Shown here: positions 8,994 to 25,463 of the stretch, piece after piece
How the letters are laid out: every line of letters begins with the position of its first letter
Position numbering within the stretch: position 1 is the stretch's first letter
From: Xenophilus sp. Marseille-Q4582
GTDB lineage: Bacteria > Pseudomonadota > Gammaproteobacteria > Burkholderiales > Burkholderiaceae_C
Assembly (NCBI RefSeq): GCF_916700565.1
Contig: NZ_CAKAKO010000004.1
Span: forward strand, 682,001 to 746,000
Length of the DNA stretch: 64,000 nt
Direction: 5' to 3'
The notes under the pieces: generated by a model
Database searches by the model: none
What the model saw: the letters and a program-made list of their open reading frames with translations, nothing else
Told to the model about the DNA's origin: nothing
Program-made: the position numbers and the translations under genes

Positions 8994-10911
8994 CGCGGCC
9001 TTCCTCCTGCAGGGCCACGCACAGGCCGCCGGGGGCCAGCAGCAGCGCGCTGCGCTCCTGCCCGGGGTGCTGCGGCTGCACGCCGTGGCGGTGGATCACG
9101 CGCCCCGGCGGGCGCGCCGCACGCGCGTCCTCGAGGCCGAGGTTGATCACCATCTGCAGCAGGGCGGCGCGCGGGCCGCCGCCGCGGCCCCTCCGGCCCG
9201 GGCCCGCTTTGCCGGCGTCCAGCGTCCATTGCAGGTACAGCAGCGTCCCTTCCACGTGCCACCGGCCGCTGCCGGGGCGCGAGGGCAGGTGCGGCACGAT
9301 CTCGCGCTGGCGCAGCGCCAGCGCCTGGCGCACCTCGTACAGCGCCTGGGCATGGCTGGCGCGGTCGCGCTCCTCGCGGTCCAGCCGCGAGGCTTCGAAG
9401 GTGGCCGCGTCATTGGGATCGGGAATGCGCGCCCGCGCGGCCTCGTCCTTGAAGGCCGCGAAATGGCCGAACTCCGCGCGCCGGCCGCCGGACACGGCCT
9501 GCGCCAGGTCGGGCCCGAAGTCGCAGAAGAACTGGAAGGGCGTGACAGAAGCCCATTCCTCGCCCATGAACAGCAGGGGCGCATGGGGCGACAGCAGCAG
9601 CGCCAGCCGCAGCCCGCGCACCCGCGCCGGGTCGGCCAGGGCGTCGATGCGGTCGCCGAAGGCGCGGTTGCCGATCTGGTCGTGCGTCTGCAGGTAGCTC
9701 ACGAAGGCGCCGCAGGGCAGGTGGTCGGTGGGCTCGCCCCGCGCCTCGCCCTCGCGGAAGGGCGAGGGCTGGCCCCGGTAGACGTAGCCTCCCGCGAAGG
9801 CGCGGCCCAGGCCCGCCAGCGGCTGCTGCGCATAGTCGAGGTAGTAGCCGTCCTGTTCGCCCGTGAGGCTCACATGCGCCGCATGGTGCAGGTCGTCGTT
9901 CCACTGCGCGGTGGCCAGGCGCGGGCGCCGCTGCGCGTCGCGCTCGAGCAGGCGGGCCTGGTTGAGGTCATTCTCCAGCACCACGTGCACCTGGCGCGCG
10001 CGGCCCGGGCCGCGCTGCAGCGCCTCGCAGATCTCGGCCACGATGTGGCGCGCGGAATCGTCGCGGATCGCATGCACCGCATCGAGCCGCAGGCCGTCGA
10101 AATGGAATTCCTCCACCCAGTACAGCGCGTTGTGCACGAAGAAGGCGCGCACGTCGGCCGCCCCCTCGCCGTCGAAGTTGATGGCCGCGCCCCAGGGCGT
10201 CTGGTGCGCCGGGTTGAAGAAGGCCGGGCAGTAGGCATGCAGGTAGTTGCCTTCGGGGCCGAAGTGGTTGTAGACCACGTCCAGCAGCACCATGAGCCCC
10301 AGCTCGTGCGCCGCGTTCACCAGCGCCTTGAGCGACTCCGGCGTGCCGTAGGAGGCTTCGGGCGCGAAAGGCAGCACGCCGTCGTAGCCCCAGCCGCGCG
10401 CGCCGGGGAATTCCGCCACCGGCATCAGTTCCACGGCCGTGATGCCGAGTTCCACCAGTTCCGGCAGGCGCAGGCGTGCGGCGTCGAAACTGCCTTCGGA
10501 CGTGAAGGTGCCCACGTGCAGTTCGTAGACCACGGCTTCCTCCCAGGGCCGGCCGCGCCAGCGCTGGTCGGTCCAGACGAAGGCGTCGGGGTCCGTGACC
10601 TCGCTCGGGCCGTGCACGTCATGCGGATTGCGGCGCGAGGCCGGGTCGGGCACCGTCAGCCCATCGGGCAGGGCGAAGCGGTACAGGTCGCCGGGGCCGG
10701 CCCCGGGCACCTCGGCGATGTACCGGCCGGGGGCCTCGGCCTGCATGGGCAGCCGCGTCCAGTCGGCGGTGTCCGGGTGGCGCCATTCCAGATGGACCGG
10801 GTCGGCGGCCGGGGCCCACAGCCGGAAGCGGGTGCCGCCGGTGGGCAGCGGGGTGGTGCCGAAGGGCATGTCGTGCGAAGGGCTCATGGTCGAGGGCGGG
10901 GCAAGCGGCAT
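8986..10911 (-). CDS. treZ: Malto-oligosyltrehalose trehalohydrolase
   Basis: A 641-residue GH13 enzyme that cleaves free trehalose from the maltooligosyl-trehalose made by TreY. An N-terminal CBM48-like beta domain (FRLWAPAADPVHLEW) precedes the barrel. The catalytic residues are D277 (GLRLDAVHAI), E313 (VVLENDL) and D411 (LQTHDQIGN). The YELHVGTFT and GWGYDGVLPFAPE blocks are typical of TreZ/GlgX-type enzymes, and the pairing with TreY decides for TreZ. Alternative in-frame starts at 10887 (MSPSH) and 10869 (MPFGTT) cannot be excluded. It overlaps malQ-treY by 8 bp, which suggests translational coupling. Confidence 0.92.
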   Translation of the reverse strand: MPLAPPSTMSPSHDMPFGTTPLPTGGTRFRLWAPAADPVHLEWRHPDTADWTRLPMQAEAPGRYIAEVPGAGPGDLYRFALPDGLTVPDPASRRNPHDVHGPSEVTDPDAFVWTDQRWRGRPWEEAVVYELHVGTFTSEGSFDAARLRLPELVELGITAVELMPVAEFPGARGWGYDGVLPFAPEASYGTPESLKALVNAAHELGLMVLLDVVYNHFGPEGNYLHAYCPAFFNPAHQTPWGAAINFDGEGAADVRAFFVHNALYWVEEFHFDGLRLDAVHAIRDDSARHIVAEICEALQRGPGRARQVHVVLENDLNQARLLERDAQRRPRLATAQWNDDLHHAAHVSLTGEQDGYYLDYAQQPLAGLGRAFAGGYVYRGQPSPFREGEARGEPTDHLPCGAFVSYLQTHDQIGNRAFGDRIDALADPARVRGLRLALLLSPHAPLLFMGEEWASVTPFQFFCDFGPDLAQAVSGGRRAEFGHFAAFKDEAARARIPDPNDAATFEASRLDREERDRASHAQALYEVRQALALRQREIVPHLPSRPGSGRWHVEGTLLYLQWTLDAGKAGPGRRGRGGGPRAALLQMVINLGLEDARAARPPGRVIHRHGVQPQHPGQERSALLLAPGGLCVALQEEGRDA

Positions 10912-10968
10912 GCCCGGGTGCGGGGCTGGGCTGGAATGCGCGGGCGGACACCTCCGTCCACGCGCGCC

Positions 10969-11915
10969 TCAGATGGGCGGCGGCGGATCGCCGACGCGGC
11001 GGGGGATCAGCGGCTCGTCGGGCTCGCGCCGGTCGGCGGGGCCGGCCTCCGGGGCCTGCGGGGCGCCGGCCGGCGCGGCATGCGGGTAGGTCTGCGTGTC
11101 GGGCGGGGGCTCGCTGCCGGCGCTGGCCGCAGGGCCGGCCATCGCGCCCGGGGCGCCCGTGCCGCTTGTGGCCGCGGAAGGCGGTGCCCCGTCTTCGGGC
11201 CGCAGCGACGGGGCGGCGCGCGGGCCGCCGCCCGTTCCGTCGGCCGGTGGCAGGCCATCGCGCGGGAGCCATTCGTCGATGCGGCGCGCGGCCCAGTCCT
11301 TGCCGGCGAGGCCGAAGGCCAGGGCGACGGCGAACACGAAGCCGGCGAGGATCACGAGGAAGCTCTGGCGCACGATGTCGCCGCCCACCTTCACCTGGTC
11401 CAGCGCGATCAGCACCACGAAGATCAGGATGCCGTACTGCGCCAGGCGCGAGAAGAAGTAGGCGTCGCGCAGTCCCACGTTGCGCCCGTAGGCCAGCACG
11501 GCCTCGGCCACGAAGCGCGCGAAGTACGCGCCGAAGGCCAGCACCAGCAGGGCCACGAAGATGTTGGGCACGAACCAGACCACGCGGCCCAGCAGGTCGG
11601 TGACGTAGCTCAGGCCGAGCCCGTTGAAGGCGACGATCAGCGCGGCCAGGATCACGACCCAGTAGGCCAGCACGCCCACCACGCCCGTGGTGTCCAGGGC
11701 CATGCCGCCCTGGCGCAGGAAGCCGTCCAGCCCGGCGCGCTCGGTCAGCACCGGGAAGTTGATGGCCCGCAGCGCCCGGGTGACGGCGAAGCGCACCACC
11801 TTGGCCACCAGCCAGCCCACCACCAGCACGGCGGCCGCGATGAGCAGGCGCGGAATGAAGGCGCCGATCTGGAAGAGCATGGCCCGCGCGGGCCCGAGCT
11901 CGATGCCGAATTCGT

Positions 11916-11919
<4 letters not shown>
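10969..11919 (-). CDS. TM_helix (mechanosensitive-channel-like) membrane protein
   Basis: A 316-residue integral membrane protein whose start overlaps the treS stop by 4 bp (ATGA). It has about five hydrophobic segments. Two of them repeat the conserved TM-helix pattern: [19 protein letters not shown] near residue 20 and [19 protein letters not shown] near 115. A short cytoplasmic helix ([13 protein letters not shown]) follows the last segment, then a roughly 90-residue proline/alanine/glycine-rich tail from about residue 225. There is no MscS beta domain, so it belongs to the small TM_helix group rather than canonical MscS. Its place inside a trehalose operon suggests an osmotic role, which is inference. 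Confidence 0.8.
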
Positions 11920-15272
<3,353 letters not shown>

Positions 15273-15288
15273 GGGCTGCCCTCCGTCC

Positions 15289-17335
15289 TCATTGGAAGTA
15301 GTCGAAGTCGCGCTCGCTGCGCACGTGGCGGCGCAACTGCATCACGTGCGCCGGCGCCTCCCAGGGGTTGAGCTGGATGTAGTGGCGCGCGCCCTGCCAG
15401 CGCCAGCGCTGCCCGCCCAGCAGGTCGTGCATCTGGAAGGGCTGGTCCGGCGGCAGGCCCAGCGTGTGCGGCTCCAGCGTCAGCCAGCCGATCTGCGTGT
15501 TCCATGGGTCCAGGTTCACCACCGTGACCACGATGTCCTGGTTGTCGGCGCTGCGCTTGAGGTAGGCCAGCAGCTGGTCGTTGTCGATGTCCAGGAATTC
15601 CAGCGTGTCGTTGCGCTGCAGCGCCGGATGCGCATGGCGGATCGCGTTGACGTGCGCGATGAAGCCTTCCAGGCTGTGGGCCTGGTCCAGATTCCAGTGG
15701 CGCAGCTGGTATTTCTCGGAATCGAGGTATTCCTCGCTGCCGGCATGGCGCGGCCGGTGCTCCAGCAGCTCGTAGGCGGGGCCATAGATGCCGTAGCTCG
15801 CGCTCAGCGTGGCGGCCAGCACCAGCCGGGCGCGGAACTGCGCCGGGCTGCCGCTTTGCAGCGACTCGTGCAGGATGTCCGGGGTGTTCGGCCAGACGTT
15901 GGGGCGGAAGTAGTCCAGGCCGGGCCGCGTGCTCAGCTCGGTGAAGTACTTCGTGAGCTCTTCCTTGCCGTTGCGCCAGGTGAAGTAGGTGTACGACTGC
16001 GTGAAGCCCAGCTTGGCCAGCCGGTGCATGACCTTGGGGCGCGTGAAGGCCTCGGCCAGGAAGATCGCCTCGGGATGCGTGCGCTTGACCTCGGTGATGG
16101 CCCATTCCCAGAACGGGAAGGCCTTGGTGTGCGGGTTGTCCACACGGAACACCGTCACGCCCTGCGCGATCCAGTGGTCCAGCACGCTCTTGAGCTCGGC
16201 CCACAGGGCGGCCCACTGATCGCTCTCGAAGTTGAAGGGGTAGATGTCCTGGTACTTCTTGGGCGGGTTCTCGGCGTACTGCACCGTGCCGTCGGGCCGC
16301 CACTTGAACCAGGCCGGATGCTGCTTCACGTAGGGGTGGTCGGGCGCGCACTGGAAAGCGATGTCCAGCGCGATCTCCAGGCCCTGCTCGCGCGCGGCCT
16401 GCACCAGCCGGCGGAAGTCCTCGTGCGTGCCCAGTTCAGGCAGGATGCTCTTGTGCCCGCCTTCCTCGGCACCGATGGCCCAGGGGCTGCCCACGTCGCC
16501 GGGCTCGGCGCGCAGCGCGTTGTTGCGGCCCTTGCGCTGCTGGCGGCCGATGGGGTGGATGGGCGGGAAGTACAGCACGTCGAAGCCCATGCGCCGGATG
16601 CGCGGCAACTGCGCCTGCACGTCGCGGAAGGTGCCGTGCCGGCCCGGCTCGGGCGCGGCCGAGCGCGGGAAGAGCTCGTACCAGGTCGAGAAGCGCGCGA
16701 GCGGCCGGTCGGCCACCAGCGGGAAGCCGGGCGCCAGCGTGCTCGCATGCGTGCGGTCGGGGTAGCGCGCGGCGCATTCGGCCTGGTGCGCATCGAGCGC
16801 CCGGGCCTTGAGTTCGGCCGCGTCCAGCGTGCGGTCGGCCGCGCCGCGCTCCAGCGCCTCGGCCCATTCCTGCAGCAGCTGCGCATCGGCCGCGCTGGCG
16901 TTGGCGGCGCGCGCCGCGGCGGCCGCGATCTCGGCCGCGCCCACGCGCGCCGCGACGCGGATGTCCTCGGCGTCCACGCGGCGTTCCAGCTCATGGCGCC
17001 AGGACGCGAAGTTGTCGACCCACGCGCACACGGTGTAGCGGTAGCGGCCCGGCGTGGGGGGCGTGAACTGCGCGTGCCATTCGTCGTTCCACTTGAGCGT
17101 CATCGGCACTTCGGTGACGCGCTCGTCGCCTTCGCGGCGCCATTGCAGCATCACGCGCAGCACGTCGTGGCCTTCGGCGAAGCAGTGGGCCTCGACCGCG
17201 AGGGGCTCGCCGGCCACGCATTTGGCGGCGAAGCGGCCGCCGTCCACGCTGGGCAGCACGGCGTCGATCACGGCGCGCTGGCGGCCTTCGGTCACGCCGA
17301 TGGGCTGGATGAAGGGCGCGCAGGAGGGGGAGGAC

Positions 17336-17352
<17 letters not shown>
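15289..17352 (-). CDS. glgE: Alpha-1,4-glucan:maltose-1-phosphate maltosyltransferase
   Basis: A 687-residue GH13 enzyme that adds maltosyl units from maltose-1-phosphate to alpha-1,4-glucan. An N-terminal beta domain (residues 15 to about 120) carries the donor-side fold. The catalytic barrel shows [21 protein letters not shown] and [13 protein letters not shown], all diagnostic of GlgE, with nucleophile D405 ([10 protein letters not shown]) and E434 (FLAEAFTRP). Length matches the family. Its start overlaps the glgB stop by 17 bp, and treS-mak follows directly, so donor synthesis, elongation and branching are expressed together. Confidence 0.96.
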
Positions 17353-19228
<1,876 letters not shown>

Positions 19229-19405
19229 GCTGGTTCCGTTGGCGATCCCGCATGCTCGGTGGATTCGGGGGGCACGCTGCCCCGGGATTGAACGCGTCAG
19301 GCTGTCGGACGGGTGCTTGCGCGCGGAGCGGCTGCTGCTTGGAACCAGCGCGAGGTGACCGACAGGAGGGGCGTTTGGCGCGGCTGGCGTGCGGGTGGCG
19401 CCCCG

Positions 19406-19658
19406 CGCAGGGCGGCCCCGGGCGGGCGGCGCGGGCTCCTACAGGGACGGTCGGCGCTGCGCGCCGACTTCGCTGCAATGCGCGAGCGGCCGGCGGCATC
19501 GCGAACTCACTTCGCACCGCTGCGCGGCGCTGCGTTCAAACGAGCGCGATGAGCCGGATCACGGAGCCCGCGCGACTTCACGCGCGGGCCCGCCGGCCGC
19601 GCTGTGCTTCTCGCCGCCCCTGAAGTCGCCCGCGCCGCCCGCCCGGGGCCGCCATGCG
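19406..19658. repeat. 253-bp structured repeat with terminal inverted repeats (copy 2)
   Basis: The second copy of the element at 2382-2631, in the same orientation. The left terminus (19406-19436) matches the reverse complement of the right terminus (19628-19658) with one mismatch. The internal hairpins are conserved. It lies upstream of the glgB promoter region, so the two copies bracket the storage-sugar operon. The gap it sits in (19229-19800) holds no gene. Confidence 0.8.
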
Positions 19659-19800
19659 CCCGCACGTCGGTGGCTCACGAGCCGGCCCAGGCGGCTTCTT
19701 CCTCGCTGGCTCTGGTGCGCCGGCCAAGGCGCCTGGGGGGCCCGGGCCCTGGCGCGCGTCTCCAGGCCGGCCGCGGCCGGGCCGGCGCGGGGACAGGATC

Positions 19801-20658
19801 TCAGCGCCCGACCGTGCGGTCCAGGAAGGCCAGCAGATCGGCCGTCACTTCATCGCGGTTGGTTTCGTTCAGCAGCTCATGCCGCGCCTGCGGGTACAGG
19901 TGCAGTTGCACGTCCTGCAGGCCCGCATCGCGGTAACGCTGGCCGACCAGTTGCAAGGCCGCCCCGCCCGGGCCAGCCACGGGGTCGGCGTCGCCGGAGA
20001 GGATCAAGAGCGGCAGGTCCTTGCGCACCTGCGCGATGGCGGCGGGGTCGGCGGCCCGGCGCAGCGTGTCCATGCCCTTGAAGGGCTGCGGCAGGAAGCC
20101 GCAGGCGGGGTCGGCCACGTAGCGGTCCACCTCGGCGGCGTCGCGGCTGAGCCATTCGTAGCCGGTGCGGTGCTCGAAGCCCTGGTTCAGCACGCTCAGG
20201 TCGGTCGGGCCTTCGGCGCTCAGCATGTCGGCAATGGCGGCCGGATCGCCGCTGCCCAGCAGCACGGCCGCGTCCACGCTGGCCGAATGCGCCAGCAGGT
20301 ACTGCTGCGTGGCGAAGGAGCCCATGCTGTGGCCGATCAGCGCCAGCTTGAGGCCCGGGTGCTCGGTGCGGATGCGGCGGTTGAGCTGGCCCACGTCGTC
20401 GACCCAGCCGGGCCAGTTGTCGGGGCCCCAGTCGCCGTAGCGGCCGGCGGCGCTGCGGCCCGAGCCGCGCGCGTCGGGCGCATAGACCAGGTAGCCCGCG
20501 GCCGTGAGCGCTTCGCCGAAGCGGCGGTAGCGCGCGCCATGCTCGGCCAGCCCGTGCTGGATCTGCACGACCGCGCGCGGTGCGCCTTCGGGCGCCCAGC
20601 GCCAGGCATGCAGGGTGAGTCCGTCGCGCGAGGGGAAGGTGATGCTGCTTTCGTTCAT
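19801..20658 (-). CDS. Alpha/beta hydrolase, monoacylglycerol-lipase/lysophospholipase type
   Basis: A 285-residue protein of the serine hydrolase family that includes monoacylglycerol lipases. The motifs are QIQHGLAEHGARY (oxyanion region), the nucleophile elbow GHSMGS near residue 107, an acidic SGDADPV near 235, and the catalytic histidine in ARHELLNE near 265. The start at 20658 (MNESSITFPS) is preferred over the longer frame to 20712. There is no signal peptide. It is a single-gene unit between the structured repeat and a non-coding stretch. The exact ester substrate is unknown. Confidence 0.85.
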   Translation of the reverse strand: MNESSITFPSRDGLTLHAWRWAPEGAPRAVVQIQHGLAEHGARYRRFGEALTAAGYLVYAPDARGSGRSAAGRYGDWGPDNWPGWVDDVGQLNRRIRTEHPGLKLALIGHSMGSFATQQYLLAHSASVDAAVLLGSGDPAAIADMLSAEGPTDLSVLNQGFEHRTGYEWLSRDAAEVDRYVADPACGFLPQPFKGMDTLRRAADPAAIAQVRKDLPLLILSGDADPVAGPGGAALQLVGQRYRDAGLQDVQLHLYPQARHELLNETNRDEVTADLLAFLDRTVGR

Positions 20659-21042
20659 GCGTGTCTCTTGGGAGTGAGGAAAGAAACCTCTGCGTTCACG
20701 GGGAGCCAACAACCAAGGTCAATGGGCAAGCCGACGGGCGACCCCCGGCGACCAGGAAGATCGCCAAGGTCCGGCAAAGACCTTCCCTGCCAGCGCCTGC
20801 CTGGCGCAATGCGTACATCGGCTCTCGCAAGATGAACGGGAGTCTAGTGGCCACGGCCACCGCTCCTCGTGCGCCCGGCAGGCCGATCATGGGCCGGGCT
20901 TCGCCCGATGACTGCCGGCGCCGGGGCCGAGGGGTGCGAGCGTCATGCGTGTGGCCGATCCCGCGCACGAGACCGGCGAGGCAGCCCGATCCGCTCTCGC
21001 CGGCATGCGTCGCGCCAATCGCTCGCCACGCCGGCGGGAGGC
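20659..21042. other. Intergenic stretch without a recognised element
   Basis: 384 bp between two leftward genes. The frames open here give low-complexity translations. No clear terminator, riboswitch or repeat was recognised. It should hold the promoter of the leftward hydrolase gene. Confidence 0.5.
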
Positions 21043-22140
<1,098 letters not shown>

Positions 22141-22297
22141 CGGCAAAGGCGGCGGTAGGAGCGGACGAGGCGGCGGGGCATGCACAGGACGGCGCGGCGC
22201 GCCGGGCGGCCCGCGCGGCCGTTCGACGGACTGTACAAGGCCCGGTTCCCGGCGGCGGCCGCGGGCCCCGCCGCCTTCGGCCGGCACAATCGCCGCC

Positions 22298-23803
22298 ATG
22301 TCTCGTGTCCTGCGCTCCCTGCTCCCCTGGCTGCTGGCCTGGGCGGCGGTCGCGCTGGCGGGCGGCGCCTGGCTGGCGCGGCTGGAGCTGCAGCGCCTGC
22401 ATGCCAACTTCGACACCGAGGGCCGCATCGCCCACCGGCTGCTGAGCCAGCAGGTGGTGCAGTACGACGCGGTGCTGTCCACGCTGGCATTGCTGGGCGG
22501 CGACCGGGAGGCGGGGCTCGCCGACCGGCCCGAGCAGCGCCTGGGCGCCGTGCACCCGGCCATCCTCCAGGTGCAGTGGCGCGCGCCCGGCGCGGCCTGG
22601 CCCGACGCGCGGCTGACGGCGGCCGAGGTGCAGTCGCGGACGCGCAAGGCGGCCGTGCTGGCGCGCATGGACCTCGCGGCCGGCCGCTACCAGCTGCTGA
22701 TGGCGGCCGAGCCGGCCAGCTACGCGCTGGACATCGACCTGGCGGCCGCCGTGCCGTGGCAGGAATGGCCCGCCGATCCGCACGAGGCGCGGGCGCGCAC
22801 CGTGCTCGCGCTGGACGGCCAGCAGCATGTGCTGCAGCCCGGCCGCGACGCCGGTCGCCCCGGCGGCTGGCATTTCAGCTTCCGCAAGACTCTGGCGTCG
22901 GCCAGCCAGCCTTTCGAGGTGATTTCCGAGCGGCGGGTGGGCTGGGCCGAGCTGCCCTGGGGCGCGATGGCGCTGTGGGCCGCCGGCGCCGGCGCGGCGC
23001 TGGCCGGCCTGCGCGCGTGGCAGCGCCAGCGCACGGCCCGCCGCCGGGCCGAGGAACTGCTGCGCCTGGGCCAGGTGGGCCGGCTCAATGCGCTGGGCGA
23101 ACTGGCCGCCGGCATGGCCCACGAGCTGAACCAGCCGCTGACGGCGGTGCTGGCCAATGCGCAGGCGGCCCGGCGCCTGCTGGACGAGGAGCCGCCCGAC
23201 ACGGCCACCGCCCGCACGGCGATGGCGCAGGCGGCCGAGCAGGCGCGGCGCGCCGCGGCCGTGGTGGCCCGGCTGCGCCGCGCCATCGAGCGGCCCGAGG
23301 CGGGCGGCCCTGGCCGTCGTGCGATCGTCGCGCTGCAGGACGTGGCGCGCGACGCGCTGCACCTGCTGGAGCCCGAATGCGCGCGCCGCCAGGTGGGGGT
23401 GGAGACGGCGGGCGAGGCCGAGCCGGTGCACGTGCTGGCCGATCCGGTGGCGGTGGAGCAGATCGTGCACAACCTGCTGCTCAATGCCCTGCAGGCGCTG
23501 GAAACCCTGCCGCCCGAGGCGCCGCGCCGGGTGCGGCTGGAGGTGCGGCGCGCGGCCGGGCAGGGCCTGCTCGTGATCCACGACAGCGGCCCGGGCATCG
23601 CGCCCGACCTGTTGCCGAAGATCTTCCTGCCCTTCGTGAGCACGCGCGAGGGCGGCCTGGGCCTGGGGCTGAGCCTGAGCGAAACGCTGGCCGCGGGGCA
23701 GGGCGGCAGCCTGGGCGCCGACAGCCCGCCCGGCGGCGGCGCGCGCTTCACGCTGGCGCTGCCGCTGGCGCCCGCCGCTGGCGCTTCGCCGGGCGACGCC
23801 TGA
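22298..23803 (+). CDS. Membrane sensor histidine kinase
   Basis: A 501-residue kinase. TM1 is at residues 7-25, a periplasmic sensor region of about 200 residues follows, and TM2 is near 230-245 (WGAMALWAAGAGAALAGL). The HisKA helix has phospho-acceptor H275 in GMAHELNQPL. The HATPase domain has an N box (IVHNLLLNALQAL), a G1 box (HDSGPGIAPD) and a GLGLGLS G2 box. The NQPLTA sequence after the histidine is typical of FixL/DctB-type kinases. It is followed 23 bp later by a FixJ-type regulator, its probable partner. The signal is unknown. Confidence 0.92.
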   Translation: MSRVLRSLLPWLLAWAAVALAGGAWLARLELQRLHANFDTEGRIAHRLLSQQVVQYDAVLSTLALLGGDREAGLADRPEQRLGAVHPAILQVQWRAPGAAWPDARLTAAEVQSRTRKAAVLARMDLAAGRYQLLMAAEPASYALDIDLAAAVPWQEWPADPHEARARTVLALDGQQHVLQPGRDAGRPGGWHFSFRKTLASASQPFEVISERRVGWAELPWGAMALWAAGAGAALAGLRAWQRQRTARRRAEELLRLGQVGRLNALGELAAGMAHELNQPLTAVLANAQAARRLLDEEPPDTATARTAMAQAAEQARRAAAVVARLRRAIERPEAGGPGRRAIVALQDVARDALHLLEPECARRQVGVETAGEAEPVHVLADPVAVEQIVHNLLLNALQALETLPPEAPRRVRLEVRRAAGQGLLVIHDSGPGIAPDLLPKIFLPFVSTREGGLGLGLSLSETLAAGQGGSLGADSPPGGGARFTLALPLAPAAGASPGDA

Positions 23804-23826
23804 ACCTTCCTTCCCCCACGCTGCGC

Positions 23827-24483
23827 ATGAACGCCTCGCCCCAATCCCCGCTGATCCATTTGATCGACGACGACGCCGCCGTGCGCGACGGCCTGGCGCT
23901 GCTCATCGGCACCGTGGGCCTGCGCGTGCAGACCTGGGACGATCCGCAGGCCTTCCTCGCGCAGTTCGACCGCCGCGGGATCGGCGCCATCGTGCTCGAC
24001 GTGCGCATGCCCGGCATCAGCGGCCTGGCCGTGCTCGAGAACCTGGTCGCGCAGGGCGTGGACCAGCCGGTGCTGATGCTCACGGGCCATGGCACGGTGG
24101 AGCTGTGCCGCCGCGCCTTCAAGGCGGGCGCGGCCGAGTTCCTGGAAAAGCCGGTGGACGACGAGCAGCTGATCGAGGCGCTGCAGGCCGCCGTGCGCCA
24201 GCACGTGCGCTCGCGCGAGCGCGTGCACGGCGACCAGGCGGCGCGCGAGCGCTTCGCCCAGCTCTCGGTGCGCGAGCGCGAGGTGCTGGCCTTCATCGTC
24301 GAGGGCCTCACCAACAAGGCGATCGCGCGCCGGCTCGACCTGTCGCCCCGCACCGTGGAGACGCACCGCGCCCACCTGTTCGCCAAGCTCGAATGCGAGT
24401 CCCTGGCGCAGCTGATCCGGGGCTATGCGGCGCTGGTGGAAGCACTGCCGCTGCCACTGCCTTCGGGCGGCGCGGGGCGCTGA
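23827..24483 (+). CDS. FixJ-family response regulator
   Basis: A 218-residue two-domain regulator. The receiver domain (about 8-125) has an acidic DDD pocket, phospho-acceptor D58 (IVLDVRMPG), the switch residue in LTGHG and a conserved lysine in EKPVDD. The LuxR-type HTH (about 145-210) shows LSVREREVLAFIVEGLTNK and RRLDLSPRTVETHR. It is cotranscribed with the upstream kinase. The 30-bp palindrome at 25339-25368 is a plausible nearby target, but that link is inference. Confidence 0.93.
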   Translation: MNASPQSPLIHLIDDDAAVRDGLALLIGTVGLRVQTWDDPQAFLAQFDRRGIGAIVLDVRMPGISGLAVLENLVAQGVDQPVLMLTGHGTVELCRRAFKAGAAEFLEKPVDDEQLIEALQAAVRQHVRSRERVHGDQAARERFAQLSVREREVLAFIVEGLTNKAIARRLDLSPRTVETHRAHLFAKLECESLAQLIRGYAALVEALPLPLPSGGAGR

Positions 24484-24534
24484 GGCTCCAGGCCGCGCCC
24501 GCCGGTCACGCGGCCGCGCCGGGCAGGCAGGGGC

Positions 24535-25107
24535 TCAGGCCAGTTCCACGTCCGCGCCGGTGGCGCTGCCGTCGGCCTGCGCCAGCAGGCGCGCCGCGGC
24601 GCCGGCCGCCACCTCCAGCCGCTTCACGTCGCGCGCGTCCAGCGGCGCCGCGCTCTCGCGCAGGTTGAAGCCGCACAGCATGCCGTAGAGCCGGCCGTCG
24701 GGCAGGTGCACCGGCACGCCCACGTGCGTGCCCAGCGCCTGCAGCGCGTCCGGCAGGCCGTGCTGGCGCACCACCGCGCGCACGCTCGGGATCAGGGCCG
24801 GCAGCCGCCCGTCGAGGATGCGCTGGCAGAGCGTGTCTTCCAGCGCGTGCGAGCCGCCGACCTCGATGGGCGCGGGCGACATCGCGCTGCTGACGTGGCG
24901 GAAGTGGCGGCGCCCGCCCGTGATCTGGCCGACGAAGACCACCTCCAGGTCCAGCGACTCGCGCACCACCTGCAGCAGCTCGCCCACGGCGCGCGCGACG
25001 GACACCTCTTCGGCGGGGAAGGGCTGGTCCGCGCTGACCACCTGCACCTCGCGGTCGCCGGGCAGGCCAGAGGACGGGCGGGGGCGAACGGCGTGCGGGG
25101 CAGTCAT
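24535..25107 (-). CDS. GAF-domain protein
   Basis: A 190-residue cytoplasmic protein that is almost entirely one GAF domain (about residues 30-175), with TLCQRILDGRLPALIPSVR and HVGVPVHLPDGRLYGMLCGF as the characteristic strands. GAF domains bind small molecules or chromophores in signalling. There is no output domain, so it would act through a partner or as a free sensor. It converges on the response regulator gene, with 51 bp between the stops. The ligand cannot be predicted. Confidence 0.8.
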   Translation of the reverse strand: MTAPHAVRPRPSSGLPGDREVQVVSADQPFPAEEVSVARAVGELLQVVRESLDLEVVFVGQITGGRRHFRHVSSAMSPAPIEVGGSHALEDTLCQRILDGRLPALIPSVRAVVRQHGLPDALQALGTHVGVPVHLPDGRLYGMLCGFNLRESAAPLDARDVKRLEVAAGAAARLLAQADGSATGADVELA

Positions 25108-25463
25108 CGGGGCAGCAGAGCTCGTCGGCCGGGCAGGGAGCGTTCGAAAGCGCGGCCGAGGCGCCTCCGTCCCGCAGGCATTGCCAGCGCTGGCAATGTG
25201 AAGAATTGTAAATTCTAGCCGCGAATGGCGACGGCCCGCGCGAGCGCCGTCTTGCGTCCCGTCCGCTGGGTCTCAAGACCTGCCGGCCCTGGCGAGGAGC
25301 CGCCCGCGCGGCGGGGACAGCGGCCTTTGCTGCAGCCCGCGCCGCTGCGTAGTTCTACGCAGCGGCGCGCGTAGCCGCACGAATGGGATTGGCGCGCCCG
25401 GATTCCTACAGTGCCTGCACCGCCCGCGCCGGGCGGCTTCCACTCAGAACCCCGGAGATTTCC
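25108..25463. other. Regulatory intergenic region upstream of the GlcG/HbpS-like gene
   Basis: 356 bp between divergent genes. It holds the 30-bp palindrome (25339-25368), a candidate -10 box TACAGT at 25407-25412 for the rightward gene, and a lower-GC patch at about 25185-25220 (AATGTGAAGAATTGTAAATTC) that may serve the leftward GAF gene. Confidence 0.55.
25339..25368. promoter_or_regulatory. Perfect 30-bp palindrome, probable regulator-binding site
   Basis: Arms GCGCCGCTGCGTAG and CTACGCAGCGGCGC are separated by TT. The centre lies about 53 bp before the candidate -10 box at 25407, near -65 relative to a likely start of transcription. That is where an upstream-bound activator typically sits. 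It has no T-run, so it is not a classical terminator. Confidence 0.65.
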
